A stretch of DNA of 64,000 nt, from assembly GCF_030272615.1 (NCBI RefSeq), contig NC_081405.1, forward strand, positions 471,494,008 through 471,558,007. Reading direction: 5' to 3'. This document shows positions 1-11,992 of the stretch, piece after piece. The stretch is from Cryptomeria japonica (Eukaryota; Streptophyta; Pinopsida; Cupressales; Cupressaceae). Positions within the stretch are counted from its first letter, which is position 1, and each line of letters starts with the position of its first letter. The notes under the pieces were generated by a model, which saw only the letters and a list, made by a program, of their open reading frames with translations, ran no database searches and had not been told where the DNA came from. Both the position numbers and the translations under genes were made by a program.

Positions 1-732
1 ATATTAAAGTTTTCGTCTTGGAGGGGTGCAATAAAATGTTTAAACTTAATTTTGGGGACTTTAGAGGCTCCAAAATGCCCTGAAAAGTGGTCATAACCGG
101 CGAAGCCGGTTACGAGGTGATAGAGCACTTCGCGAGCTTTCCGACGCTTCAAACGGTTCATCAATCGGACACCCGGTTCTCAAGTTACTGCCTCCGGAAG
201 TTTGTATTCTTGAAATAGGAAAAATAATTTGTATCGAATACATAAATGAGCTGTAAAAAGGGAGTGACATGTGTTGATGTGTGCTTTAACATGTCATAGG
301 GCATCCAGAAGGAAGATAAGGTCGGCTACACCTTATTGGGTGGTTTTAGCCCATGGTTTTGTAATACCGTTTGACGGTTTCTTGTATTGTATCTCCTATT
401 TATGAGGTGTGTGAGATAGAGGTTGTGTGTAAGAGTCTCATGGCTATTGAGTTGCCTCTGAATCTCTGATTAGTGGTACTCCTGCGAAGAGCTTGCTCTG
501 CAAGTATGTTGTAATCTGTTTTTGATTGCTGAATAAAATATTGAGCTGCTTTTGGAGGGTGGGGTTTTTCTCCCGAAAGGGTTTTCCCCACGTAAATCAT
601 TGTGTTGTGGTATGAATGTTATTATATCTATTTCTATTTTCTATAACTGTTGTAATGATCTGAAAAAGTTTTGCATTACCCTCCTCTCAAGGTTAGTGTA
701 GGAAGTTGTTTCCGCTACTTAACTTCCTTACA
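1..732 (+). repeat. 5' LTR of the Tnt1-like Copia (first ~163 bp outside window)
   Basis: Positions 1-732 align base for base with 5123-5854 at a constant offset of 5122. The LTR ends in CA at 731-732, two bases before the primer binding site. Most differences from the 3' LTR are transitions. This copy would hold the promoter for the genomic RNA; its U3 start is cut off by the window edge. Confidence 0.95.
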
Positions 733-734
733 AG

Positions 735-747
735 TGGTATCAGAGCC
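735..747 (+). other. Primer binding site (initiator tRNA-Met)
   Basis: TGGTATCAGAGCC lies two bases after the LTR. It is the standard Copia primer binding site complementary to the 3' end of plant initiator tRNA-Met, where minus-strand DNA synthesis starts. Confidence 0.95.
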
Positions 748-856
748 TAATCACCTTTGGTTTCAATTGTGGGCAGTTGGGTTTTTTGAACTAATCCAGA
801 TTTGAGTGGGAGCTTGTGCAGAAGACACTTTTTGATCTTGTTGCAGGAATATTCAG

Positions 857-3800
857 ATGGCGAGTTCGTCAGGGAGAATAGAGGTGGAGAAATTTAACGG
901 AAGTAATTTTGAGATGTGGAAGCTGAAGATGGAAGATCTGCTAATAGATCGAGATCTTTGGGATGCTGTTGATGCGAATGTCCAAAGGCCCTCAGATCCT
1001 ACTGCGGCAGCTCAGTATGATGTTATGGACCGGAAAGCCAAGGGTCTAATCAGACTGTGCCTGGCAGACTCTGTTCTAATCAATGTCCATGAAGAAAACT
1101 CTGCAAAGAAGCTATGGACTAAGCTTGGTGAGATGTATCAAGTGAAATCTTTATTAAATCAAATTTTCTTAAGAAAGAAATTGTATTCCTTGAAGATGGA
1201 AGAGGGCAGACGAATTGCAGACCACCTGGAAGCATTCAATATGTTGGTGGCTCAATTAGTATCCGTCGGTGTTAAGATGGACGAGGAGGAGAAATGTCAG
1301 ATCTTGCTTTGCTCTTTGCCTGATTCGTGGGATTCTCTTGTTATGGCTATTGGTAGTACTTCTGTTGTTTTGAAATCTGAAGATGTGGTGGGTGCCCTAC
1401 TCGGTGAAGAGATGCAAAGGAAGGTATCCATCAGTTCAAAGGAAGCCCTAACCGTTCGTGGAAGACCTAGGGAGAAAGGCAAGAAGAATGAGAAGCGCGA
1501 CAAGTCCAAATCCAAAGGGAGATCGAAATCTCCTGGAAAGTCCAAAGTCATTTGCTGGAATTGCGATAAACCGGGTCACATCCGTAAGGACTGCAAAGAA
1601 GAAAAGAAGAAGAAGAAAAAGAAAAGGTTCGATTCTGATTCTGAGTCCGACAAGGAAGATGGCGATGCATTTATTGCGGCTTTGGCGACTCATGCAGGTA
1701 ATGATGCCTGGCTAATTGACTCAGGTGCATCTTTTCATATGACTTCCAATAGAAATTGGTTTTCTGAATATGAAGGATTTAATGGAGGTAAGGTGTACTT
1801 GGGAGATGATTCACCTCTAGACATTGTTGGTCGAGGTAAAGTTAGAATCAGGTTTTCTGATGGTAGAATAAAAGGGATTAATGGTGTGCTGCATATCCCT
1901 GGATTAAAACGAAACCTGTTATCTGTGAGCAAACTGATAGATGCGGGTGTGCAGGCAGTCTTTTCTGAAACAGGATGTAAGATGATTAATGGTGCTATGG
2001 TAGTTGCTAGAGGTGTCAGGTTTGGTACTTTGTATAAGCTTGAAGCATACACTGTTGAGTGTAATAGCACTTCTGTAAAAAGTAAATCTACAGATACTTC
2101 ATTGGAAGATTTGAAGGTTTCACCTTCAACAGATGGAAATGGTTTTTGGGTACCTAAGGGTGCTCTTTCGTCTGAAGCAAAGTTACCTGCAGAGAAGACT
2201 ATGTTATGGCACCAAAGACTTGGCCACATTGGAGAAAAGGGTCTAAGGACCTTGAAAAATAAAAATCTTGTTGAAGGTTTGAATGATTGTAATCTTGACT
2301 TTGATTTATGTGAGCATTGCATTTATGGAAAACAAAACCGCATTCAGTTTTACTCGAGTTCTCATAAAACTTGTGGTGTTTTGGATCTTATTCATTTTGA
2401 TGTGTTTGGTCCAGTAGATGTCTCTTCGATTGGAAAATCCACATATTATGTTTCATTTATTGATGATTTTAGTAGAAGGACATGGGTATATTTTCTAAAG
2501 AGTAAATCTGAAGTTTTTAGTCGTTTTAAAGAATTTAAAGCAATGGTTGAGTTGCAGACTGGAAAGAAAATAAAATGTTTGAGAACTGATAATGGCGGTG
2601 AGTTTTGCTCTAATGATTTTGATAGATTCTGTAAAGACTATGGAATTAATAGGCATAAGACAACTCCGTATTCTCCACAGCAGAATGGAGTTGTAGAAAG
2701 AATGAACAGGACACTGATGGAGAAGGCTAGGAGTATGTTGAGTGGTGCTGGTCTCGAACAAAAGTTTTGGGCTGAAGCTGTTGCCACTGCTTGCTACCTG
2801 ATTAACAGGTCTCCTACATCAGCTCTTGTTGATAAAATGCCTATGGAAGCATGGTCAGGTCACAAGCCTTCATTGAGACATCTTGGAGTTTTTGGTTGCG
2901 AGGCATATGCACATGTGCCAAAGGAGAAGCGAACAAAGTTGGAGAACAAGGCTATGAAATGTATCTTCATCGGGTATAGTTATGGTGTGAAAGGATACAA
3001 GCTTTGGGACCCTGTTGCACAAAAGGTAATTCACAGTAGAAGTGTTATTTTTAGAGAAATTAAGTCTCCTTCTATTACATTGCAGCCAGAACAGACTAAA
3101 AAGGAAGATGTGATTCAACTTCCTTCTACACCTGAAAGAGTTGAAACGAGACCCCTAGATAGACAAGAATTTGAGGAGAGCTCGTCTAGCTCTGAATCTT
3201 CAGAAGAGGAGGAAGAACCTCCAACTCAGCTTGTTCGAAGGTCTACAAGACATAGACAACCACCTGAAAGGTATTCACCTAATGATTGGAGATGTATTTT
3301 TGCTCTGAATACTAGTGTGGATGAACCGAAATCTGTAGAAGAGGCATTAGGTATGAATGATGCAGAATCCTGGAAGATTGCTATGGAGGAAGAAATGGCA
3401 GCTTTGAAAAAGAATGATACATGGGATCTTGTACCATTGCCTGAAGGACGAAAACTTGTTGGTTGTAAATGGGTGTTCAAGAAAAAGATTGGTTCAGATG
3501 GAAGCATTGAGAAGTATAAAGCAAGGTTGGTTGCAAAAGGCTACTCTCAGGTTGAGGGTGTTGATTAAGGTGAGATATTTTCTCCTGTTGCAAAAATGAC
3601 GTCCATTAGATTTTTGCTTTCTATTGCTACTGCTTATGATTTAGAGGTTGAGCAAATGGATGTGAAAACTGCTTTCCTTCATGGTGATTTGGAGGAAGAT
3701 ATTTATATGACACAGCCGGAGCACTATGTGGTGAAAGGCAAAAGTAATTTGGTCTATAAATTGAAGAAATCTTTGTATGGCCTCAAACAAAGTCCTAGGA

Positions 3801-4903
3801 TGTGGTACCAGAAATTTGATACATATGTATTGAGTTTGGGATTTGAACGTTCTAAATCAGATCACTGTGTTTATTATAAATCTTATGGTGATCATTTCTT
3901 ATTCATTGCATTGTATGTTGATGATATGTTATTCATTGGCAAAGGGAAAGGTATGATTTCAGAACTGAAGTCTCAGCTCACTGCTAAATTTGAAATGAAA
4001 GATCTTGGTGCAACAAAGCACATTCTTGGGATGGAAATTAGAAGAGATAGGGTGAACAGAAAGCTATGGCTAGGCCAGAGTAAGTATGTGAATTCAGTGT
4101 TACAGAGGTTCAACATGCAGAATTGTAGACCATTGAGTGTTCCTTTTACAGTTGGAACGAAACTATCTGTTTCAGATTCTCCTACATCCCCAATGGAGAT
4201 GGAAGACATGAGCAGAGTGCCTTACCAGAGTGCGGTTGGAAGCTTGATGTATGCTATGGTCTGTACTAGACCAGACATTGCCCAAGCAGTGGGAGTACTT
4301 TCTAGATATATGTCTAATCCTGGTAGAGTTCATTGGGATGCAGTCAAAAGAGTCTTCAGATATTTGAAGGGTACTTCAGAGTATTCTTTGTGTTATCATG
4401 GTAATTCAATTGGAGACATGACTTCCCTTGATATCCATGGTTATGTGGATTCAGATTGGGCAGGTGATATTGATAGCAGAAGATCCACCAGTGCTTATGT
4501 GTTTACTTTGTTTGGTGGTGCAATTAGTTGGATGAGTAAGCAACAGGCTGTGGTTGCTCTATCCACTACTGAAGCAGAGTATATGGTAGCTACTCATGCT
4601 TGTAAAGAGGCCATTTGGCTTAAGAGACTATGTTCGGATATTGGAATAAAACAAGGTACAGTGATAATTTACTGTGACAGTCAGAGTGCAATTAGCCTAG
4701 CTAAGAACCCGACATTTCTTGCCCAGACCAAACATATTGATGTTCAGTATCATTTTGTTAGAGATATGGTCGAAGATGGTAGGGTGAAGCTGGTTAAGGT
4801 GGAAACTTTGATGAATGTTGCAGATGCTTTAACTAAGGCTGTGAGCACAGAGAAGTTCAGATGGTGTTCAGAGTCTATGGGCCTTATGGCCCCTAGCAAT
4901 TGA
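857..4903 (+). pseudogene. gag-pol: gag-pol polyprotein of Tnt1-like Copia, one in-frame stop
   Basis: One frame of about 1348 codons encodes the whole polyprotein. Gag covers roughly residues 1-230, followed by a Lys/Arg-rich stretch and a CCHC zinc knuckle ([14 protein letters not shown], 233-246). The protease has its DSG active site at 288-290. The integrase shows the HHCC zinc site (H452, H457, C485, C488) and D536, D578 and E614, giving D,D-35-E spacing. RT has YVDD at about codon 1020, and RNase H has the DSDWAGD and TTEAEY segments near the C-terminus. The only break is TAA at 3566-3568, where the family normally has an aromatic residue just before the EIFSPV motif; the frame then continues unchanged to 4903. 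The start at 857 fits the usual distance from the primer site and the MASSS-type N-terminus. Without the stop it would look autonomous. Confidence 0.93.
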
Positions 4904-4947
4904 TTCATTGTGTTGACATTCCCTTCCGCTCTTGCAAGGTGTTCGAC

Positions 4948-4959
4948 AAGTGGGAGATT
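4948..4959 (+). other. Polypurine tract of Tnt1-like Copia
   Basis: AAGTGGGAGATT directly precedes the 3' LTR start (TGTTGGG). Its position and purine bias match the plus-strand primer of Copia elements. Confidence 0.9.
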
Positions 4960-5854
4960 TGTTGGGAAAAATGGTGTCTCAACCTTGCATTTATGCGAGG
5001 TTACTATTTATAGTAAGTTTTCATTTGAGCACGAAATGGTGCGAAACTCTCCCTGAAGCTTCTGGTTGGCTAGATAAGCATTCCGGTAAAGTTGCGTCGG
5101 AAGGTCACAGCTAGTTTTGAAGATATTAAAGTTTTCGTCTTGGAGGGGTGCAATAAAATGTTTAAACTTAATTTTGGGGACTTTAGAGGCTCCGAAACGC
5201 CCTGAAAAGTGGTCGTAACCAGTGAAGCCGGTTACGAGGTGATAGAGCACTTCGCGTGCTTTCCGGCGCTTCAAACGGTTCATCAATCGGACACCCGGTT
5301 CTCAAGTTATGGCCTCCGGAAGTTTGTACTCTTGAAATAGGAAAAATAATTTGTATCGAATACATAAATGAGCTGTAAAAAGGGAGCAACATGTGTTGAT
5401 GTGTGCTTTAACATGTCATAGGGCATCTAGAAGGAAGATAAGGTCGGCTACACCTTATTGGGTGGTTTTAGCCCATGGTTTTGTAATACCGTTTGACGGT
5501 TTCTTGTATTGTATCTCCTATTTATGAGGTGTGTGAGATAGAGGTTGTGTGTAAGAGTCTCATGGCTTTTGAGTTGCCTCTGAATCTCTGATTAGTGGTA
5601 CTCCTGCGAAGAGCTTGCTCTACAAGTATGTTGTAATCTGTTTTTGATTGCTGAATAAAATATTGAGCTGCTTTTAGAGGGTGGGGTTTTTCTCCCGAAA
5701 GGGTTTTCCCCACGTAAATCATTGTGTTGTGGTATGAATGTTATTATATCTATTTCTATTTTCTATAACTGTTGTAATGATCTGAAAAAGTTTTGCATTA
5801 CCCTCCTCTCAAGGTTAGTGTAGGAAGTTGTTTCCGCTACTTAACTTCCTTACA
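4960..5854 (+). repeat. 3' LTR of the Tnt1-like Copia (895 bp)
   Basis: It begins TGTTGGG immediately after the polypurine tract and ends TTACA at 5854, so it has TG...CA ends. The last 732 bp pair with the 5' LTR at about 98% identity. The start is set by the tract/TG junction, because the matching 5' LTR start is outside the window. Confidence 0.95.
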
Positions 5855-6281
5855 CTCCTAATAGAGTTGAGGTTAAAACCCCTTCACCGAGTGACTCCTA
5901 ACAGGGTCTTCTCTTAACCGGGCATTATTGTAAAGCTCCTAACTGGGCTAGGTCTTTAATAGGGTGCATTATGAAAGAGTGCAAATTTTGTGGGTACCAA
6001 TTCCCATTGTGGTTTTTCCCATTTGGGTTTCCACGTGGAAAATATTTGTGTTCATATAGTGGTTGATTTGTTTATGTGTGGATTTGGTATCATTACATTG
6101 CTTACATGTTGATTAACACATGAATGAGTAGTTTGGTAAATTTGCTTTAAGTGATTGATTGAGTAGGTATCGGTACTGGTTATGAACTATTTTTGAGAAG
6201 TGTTTTCAAATTGATAAAAGATTTTAGTTTATTGTTATTACTGATTCACCCCCCCCTCTTAGTAATAACCAGATCCTCACA
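5855..6281 (+). repeat. 3' part of an older Sirevirus/Copia-type LTR
   Basis: This stretch has no ORF. It carries three spaced CTCCTAA-type motifs followed by GGG, then a module with CCCATTGTGGTTTTTCCC and a ...TTTCCACGTGG segment, and a C-run (TTCACCCCCCCCTC) shortly before a CA end at about 6281. That order is typical of the R/U5 part of Sirevirus-like Copia LTRs and recurs, reverse-complemented, near 36835-36975, 42140-42295, 48750-48955 and 54200-54410. The left part is displaced by the Tnt1-like insertion. It sits in the protease gene of a Gypsy element that resumes right after it. Confidence 0.75.
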
Positions 6282-7633
6282 ATAATACATGGATCCATGG
6301 CATGAAAGTTGTGCCATCAACATACCACCAATACCTTAAATTTCTGTATGATGGCACTGAGATCACTATACCAAGTGATCTTGATCCCTTTCAAACTACA
6401 CCAAATTAATATAAATTCCTAAACACCAAGTGCCCATCAATCAAGCCACTATCATTCGTCCCTTCGTCACTCTCCAAATCAAACACGCCATCCACCTCCG
6501 ATTCCAAGGTTGAGATCAAAATCCAAGACAAAGGTTGTGTTGAGTACCACATAGGATAAGATTTTTGTGTTGACATGTTACCATTAACACCAAAATCTTA
6601 TGGAAAACCACATCCCATCCAAAAAGAGAAAATGTCACCATGTAGTACCAACCATCAACTACATTTACCAAATGGACCAAACTTAATAATGAAAACCAAA
6701 AAAAAGACATCTCCACCTAGCTTTACAAAGAAGAGGAAGAATCATAATTGGTCATGATACCTATAGAGCAATACGAAAAAGGATTCAGTGTCATGCAAAA
6801 GAAAGGAAATGATTCTTACAATGGTCTCTAGGTGCAAGAAAAAGGAATCAAAGAACCAACTCAAGCACCAAAGTTGCCCAAGCATAAAGCACTTAGGTTT
6901 AAACCATTGAAGTTGGGAACTCCTATTACTAAGTTGCCTCTAACAGAAGATGTTGAATATTTTGACAACAATGAGAAATTTGATGAGTATTATGAAATGG
7001 ACTCCAATGAATATGAGTGGGATATGCCTTGAATCTCTAGTAAATTTGCCATAGATTGAATCCTTAGAGACCCTAATGATCCACCTTCCCTAGAAGGTCA
7101 AGGATGGGCATAAATTTTTTGGGACTCCGATGATTCTTTTATTTAAACCTTAAGTACTACTCCCATAAAATTTGCAAATATCGATGATAACAATTCCCTA
7201 GCCTACCCAGAGCTTATCGACTGAGACCAATAGGAATTACCAAGTTTACACATCTTTGAGAACGACGAAGCTATTGCCGAGTTCCTAGAACATCGAAAGG
7301 TTATACCATACAGTGATCATAAAGATAGTTTTCCCATGGACCTCAATGCTATGATCTTTTTTGGAGACACTATACAACCTTCTGGTTGTAAAAATAAAAA
7401 AATAAAAAAATAAAAAATGAGGTTTGTATGATGATTATATTAAAAAAACTAACCTATGAGCCCTAAAAAATCCCAACCATAAGCATAAGATTCATAAAGA
7501 AACCAATCATCATGCCAATCAAGTTCTTCCTAATGAATACAAATTCAAACAAATACCAAGTAAAAAAAAAACAAATGCATTCAACGGATATCTCACTCCA
7601 TTACCCTTTTATCTACAAAGATCTTGCATTAAA
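6282..7633 (+). pseudogene. pol: Gypsy0 block A: Tat-clade protease C-terminus and pol linker
   Basis: The first ~125 bp encode the end of a Tat-type aspartic protease, in the pattern WIHGMKVVPSTYHQYLKF that follows the ILLGRPW flap region. The same pattern occurs in the other two Gypsy elements here. A stop follows, then a low-complexity linker with a decayed G-patch-like stretch (near 6775-6860) and the motif DSNEYEWD (around 7000). Gypsy1 has the same motif at about 15835-15860, which supports homology. Many stops and frameshifts are present. The block ends where the Gypsy2 LTR begins (7634). RT, RNase H and integrase of this element appear to continue far to the right (42745, 45947 and 59735), separated by later insertions. 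Confidence 0.75.
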
Positions 7634-7821
7634 TGTTTTGGTGCTCTCAGAATTTCTTTAGCACTATGTGCAAGAGGCTATGGATAATGCAGATAGTTGA
7701 TTGATTGAAATTGATTTTGAAGATATGAAAATGGGTGTGAAATCTCACTATAGCATGAAGGTATTCACTTTCCCATGAAGCAAGAGAGGCTTAAAAGTGA
7801 GAGGGGGCATGGATTTATAGG
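7634..7821 (-). repeat. Gypsy2 3' LTR, left portion (LTR end)
   Basis: Minus-strand LTR sequence ending in CA (TGTTTTGG on the plus strand at 7634). Its other half is at 28262-28580, so the LTR is about 507 bp once Gypsy1 and one copy of the duplicated ATAGG are removed. The left boundary rests on the TG dinucleotide and the change in character only, since the 5' LTR is missing. Confidence 0.6.
7817..7821. repeat. Target site duplication of Gypsy1 (left), ATAGG
   Basis: ATAGG lies directly before the 5' LTR and is repeated at 28262-28266 directly after the 3' LTR. Five bases is the usual Gypsy target duplication length. Confidence 0.93.
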
Positions 7822-9238
7822 TGTAGACACCTTAAACTTGCGCAAATAATTAAAAGAACTTTATTCATTTAATGATTATTCATTCGCCTATTAATTAGAC
7901 TAAGGTTTAATTAATATCCCTATTCTTCCAATAATCCTATTAATCAAATTAAAGATTTGATTAAAATCCTTTTCTTCTAGCCTAACCTATTAATTAAACT
8001 AAGGTTTTTTTAAGTACCCTTTAGCCATTTAATTGAATCTATCTTATTTATTTAATTAAAACCCCCTTTTTCCCCTTTTAATTGAATTTACATTTGATTA
8101 AATCCATTTTCATTTAAATAAGTTATTATTTATTTGTGAATAGTCCCCCCAATTGCAAAATCCTACAAATGCAAGTTGCACCCCTTTTGGGTAAAATAAA
8201 TCTTATATTTTATCTAAAAATTCATATTTCTCTCCACTTGCATTCTCCTACATTTTCCATTAGCATGCTAATATTCTTCTAGAACCCCTCTAACCCCTCA
8301 TTATCCTAATTAATCCAAAGCCTAACCAATGTTAATATTTATTCAAATTAAAAATACTACACACTACCCAAACCCACACGTGACTCACAAATCACTTCAC
8401 ATGTTTGCATCACCTTTGACCAAGGGGATCTCACACATGGTGAGGATTCTTTTCCCCATAGAGCTACCCTACTCTTTCCCCTTTTGTCTCGTGTGTCATA
8501 AACTCTCTTCCACTAGACCTTGCACCTTTCCACAAGTGTTTCCACTTGTCACCTCTTGGACTTTCCAAGATTTTTCTCACACGTGTGTGAGCACATTTAC
8601 CCTTGCACCCACTTCTCCTTGTGACATGTGTCACAAGGCTAATCCTTCAAACCTAGGACCACATTTCCTTTCAATCTAAGCCCTTGATCAATCTTCAATC
8701 TTGACTGTCAGTTTTTAAGCCTCCAACTCTATAAATTGAGCCTTTATCCATCAATCAAAAGGAGAAACATTTTATCATAGCCTTATAATGCCTTTTTGAT
8801 TCAAGATCCATCATCTTGTGCATCAAACTTATAGTCATTTTGTAGGTTATCAAGGAGTTCAGTTTGTCATCTTCAAGCACTTAGATCATCTTAGTCTCAT
8901 ATCTTAGTCTCATAGCTTGCATTGCACCTTGCATTTCAGATTTTCATATCATTTGATCATCTAGATAGGATCTTAGTTGCATTCATTTCGATCTTGGCAT
9001 ATCTTTCAATCTCGGTCTTTAGGTTGACATCTAAAAGATCAAGTGCTCTTCCAAGTGAGAGCTGCCTTGAACCCTTAAGATCCTTGGAGATAGAGAAACA
9101 TGAGACGTGCTTGGGGTTCTTGATGTTGAAGCTAACTTAGTTTAGTTTCTATTTTGATTTCTAACTCTAACATAATGTTGCATGTCTGTGTTTGATGTTG
9201 TTTGATTCTCTTGCAGACTCCACACTTTAGAGCACACA
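7822..9238 (+). repeat. Gypsy1 5' LTR (1417 bp)
   Basis: It begins TGTAGACACC and ends AGCACACA, paired with the copy at 26855-28261. The first third is AT-rich with repeated TTAATTA-type stretches. The centre has repeated ACACGTGTGTGAG-like and CTTGTCAC segments. Identity to the 3' LTR is clearly below that of the Copia pair at 1-5854 (roughly low-to-mid 90s percent by eye), so this insertion is older. Confidence 0.93.
8729..8736 (+). promoter_or_regulatory. Probable TATA box of Gypsy1 LTR
   Basis: CTATAAAT followed by TGAGCC lies in the 3' half of the LTR and is conserved in the 3' LTR near 27752. Its spacing to the LTR end (about 500 bp) suits a U3/R boundary shortly downstream. No transcription start can be read from sequence alone. 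Confidence 0.55.
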
Positions 9239-11992
9239 TTTTGTATAAATGCATTCCATGAGATGAATTCTCTTTGTTGCGTTGCGTGATTTTAAAAAAA
9301 TTGGCATTTACTTGCAAGACTCTAATGCATGTGCCTACTGGTAAACATTATAGAATCAAACTTTACACTGGCCGATTGGCATTTAATTACAAGTTTCTCA
9401 AGTCTTCTCAATGAACCATTTTACACATATCCAATCCACGAAATGACATCTCTTTAATGGAATTCTATAAAAAATCGTGCTCTTGTCTATGCTTTCAAGT
9501 TTTGTAGGGATATAGACCAGGGTAGGTGCAAGTACAACATCTAACAAAATGATTCGTTGTCATTGATGTTTTGATAACCAGTTCAAAGTATAACCATTTC
9601 AACACAGGCATAGAGAGGTTGTCAAGTTTCCCATTACACCTATGAACTTGCATTTTGCTTGGAAGTTTCTTATGCCTATTCACCAAGATTATTTTGTGCA
9701 TATTGTGCCCTCTCTGTTTCATTGAGATAAGATTTTAGTTGACCAAGCCAAAGATTGTTAAATCTCATTTTGAATACAAAATGTTACAAAGTCACAACCT
9801 TTAGAATGACAAAGTATATTTTTAGAGATGACAAGAGTAAAGTATTTCTTATGGGATGATAAAATTACAAGTGATTGCATTATTGATTAATCATTTTGAA
9901 ATGATATAGCACTCAATTGTAAAGTGTATTTTTCATTACATGCACTTCAATATAAAGTGCCTAATCACAAAGGGGGATAACCGATCATAATTTTTCTTTG
10001 AGGGTTTGATTTTTTTTCTCATTTCTCAATTTAGGATTTCTCACATTCAAGAACGAATAAGGGAAGCAACGAGTGGAGGAAGTAAGGAAATTTGTGCAAG
10101 CTCAAATCACATAAGTGGTGTAAGTTTTATTTGTCTCTTGTAATCATCTTGAAAAGTCATTTTTTAATTAGGTTTACTAATGAATTGTCTAACAAGGTGT
10201 AGCTGGAAGAGATCACAAGAGGAGGCCTAACAAATTGTTTGCACATTTCTCAAGGTGTTAACATTTGCAATCTTTTAACACTCGTTTTAAATGGTGCAAA
10301 TTGATCAACCCTAGGATAGTAATTTTCATTTTTCTACAATCGAGGCTAAAACAAATAATTGCACATTTTGCTATCTTGGGCTAAAAAGAACAATCAATTT
10401 GTAATTTTGGACTCTAAAAAGAACAACAATATTTCATTTTCTTGCAAAGGTAAAAATCACAATCACTCTTTATTTACAAGTTAAAAAGAACAATCAACTT
10501 TTCTCTTTTTCAAAACGATTTACTTTATTGCAACGATTTTCATTTTGTTGACCAAGACTTCCAATTCCTAGTTTAGAAAATCATTGCTATGTGGGAATAA
10601 AAGATCACCATGTTTGATTAGAGCAACATCTCCAATTAGGACTTAGAAAACAATTGATTTGAAAGGGTAAAAAGAACTTTGTGTGCTTTGTCTTGAGTGG
10701 TAGGTATATGATCTCCCCTTAATTGGTTGGCCAAAAAGCCAAATCCACTCTTTTCATGCTTTATTTATTTTCAAGCATATAACACCTTTAGAGGGCCTAC
10801 CTTCCCGAATGCATTGAGGGGGCTAGTGAGAAGGTAATGACCCAAATGGGCAATGGCTAAAGCCAAGTTTACCAACCCACTATAATCAAATGTGGAGGCT
10901 AATGAAAATCCCTTCCAATGACAGTGTGTATTTGATAGCCTTCCCCTAGTATTCTTGTGATGTGAAAAGCCTTTTTTCTAAAGGTTGGGAAGTCTCTTAA
11001 TTGAGTTTATCATTTTCTGCGTTGAACACAACCTTTACTATGAACCATAGAAATATAAACCTTGAGCTGAGTCAACTGCCATAGATTGGCAATATCATAG
11101 TGCAAGGGTGGGGAAGAATCTGCCCCCAAGATCACTCACCATACATCTCCCAAGATAACTACTCAATTGAGGAGTAATCCTCTTTGGGTTAATTTCTGGA
11201 AAAAGGCAAAAAAATGGGTGCCCCCTAGTGGGTGACATGACTGTTTGAGCTGAATGAGTATCAAGTTGTGGGCTATGATATTGTCAATGACCCTTGAATA
11301 AAGAGTCTACTTGGTGTTTTTTTTTTGTATCCAAACCAGTGAAAACATTGGGGATTTGAACACATCCTCAAAGAACATACACTAAATGTTTAGAATTAGG
11401 ATGACCATTGTCTTCATGTGTGCTATTTATTCTTGTCACAAATGTTAAAACATCTTGCAAAAAATCAATCAATCAACTCAAAAGTCAGTTGAAACAAAGA
11501 GAAATCGTAAGTGGAGGAGATTTTCAAATCCAACAAAGCACCTTTTGAGGTGGTTGTCAACTTTTCAAATATCTTTAGGCAAGATTTTCATCCAACAAGA
11601 TTAAGAGGAGTATCAAACCAAGTGATCACAAGTTATCATCCAAACTATCTCAACAACAATAGTTAGCTAGGTATTCAAGTTTGTCAAATTCAGTTTCCAT
11701 ATCGGGAAACTTGATCCATATCATTTGACGTACTTTGTCATAGGGGCATATCGAACAAACCCTCTATTAAGACTAGTAAGATTGAGTATCAAAATGAAGT
11801 ATCCCTATCAACCAACAACATCAATATTTTGATCATTTGAATGACCACTTCCCATATTTTGTGAAGAAGAAGTCTTCATCAAAAGACTAAGTTGAAGAAG
11901 AGATAACCTAGTCCGAGGATCTTATCAAGAGGAGAAAATTTCTCTAAATTAACCGTCAACTCTTTGTATCACATTGTATCTTCTTACGTCAC
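9239..11992 (+). other. Gypsy1 untranslated leader (no coding signal)
   Basis: About 2.75 kb separates the LTR from gag. I see no long ORF and no recognisable domain. Directly after the LTR there is no clear match to a common plant primer tRNA, so the primer site is either unusual or decayed. The stretch is A/T-rich with repeated AAAAAGAACAA-type motifs (10370-10500) and poly-purine patches. Long leaders are common in Tat/Ogre elements. Confidence 0.6.

Larger units (their letters stand above)
1..5854 (+). mobile_element. Tnt1-like (Tork-clade) Ty1/Copia retrotransposon, nearly complete
   Basis: The element is an LTR retrotransposon entering the window about 163 bp inside its 5' LTR. Visible in order are the partial 5' LTR, a primer binding site matching initiator tRNA-Met, one long gag-pol frame, a polypurine tract and a full 3' LTR. 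The two LTRs align without net gaps and differ at about 16 of 732 positions by my hand count, so it is the youngest-looking element here. The domain order (gag, protease, integrase, RT, RNase H) is that of Copia, and the protein style is closest to tobacco Tnt1. It lies inside an older Copia LTR that continues at 5855. The left target duplication is outside the window, so the right one (candidate CTCCT at 5855-5859) cannot be confirmed. A single stop in RT is the only coding defect I see. Confidence 0.95.

Noticed and set aside
1735-2322. 195-codon antisense frame in the Copia element
   Set aside because: It is the reverse complement of conserved protease/integrase coding sequence and shows no domain of its own.
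7409-7560. A-rich runs suggesting a retroposon poly-A tail
   Set aside because: No matching target duplication or element body was found; A-rich tracts are common in the Tat linker.
8329-8679. 116-codon open frame
   Set aside because: It lies wholly within the Gypsy1 LTR, has no domain, and its homologue in the 3' LTR is disrupted. It is a chance frame.
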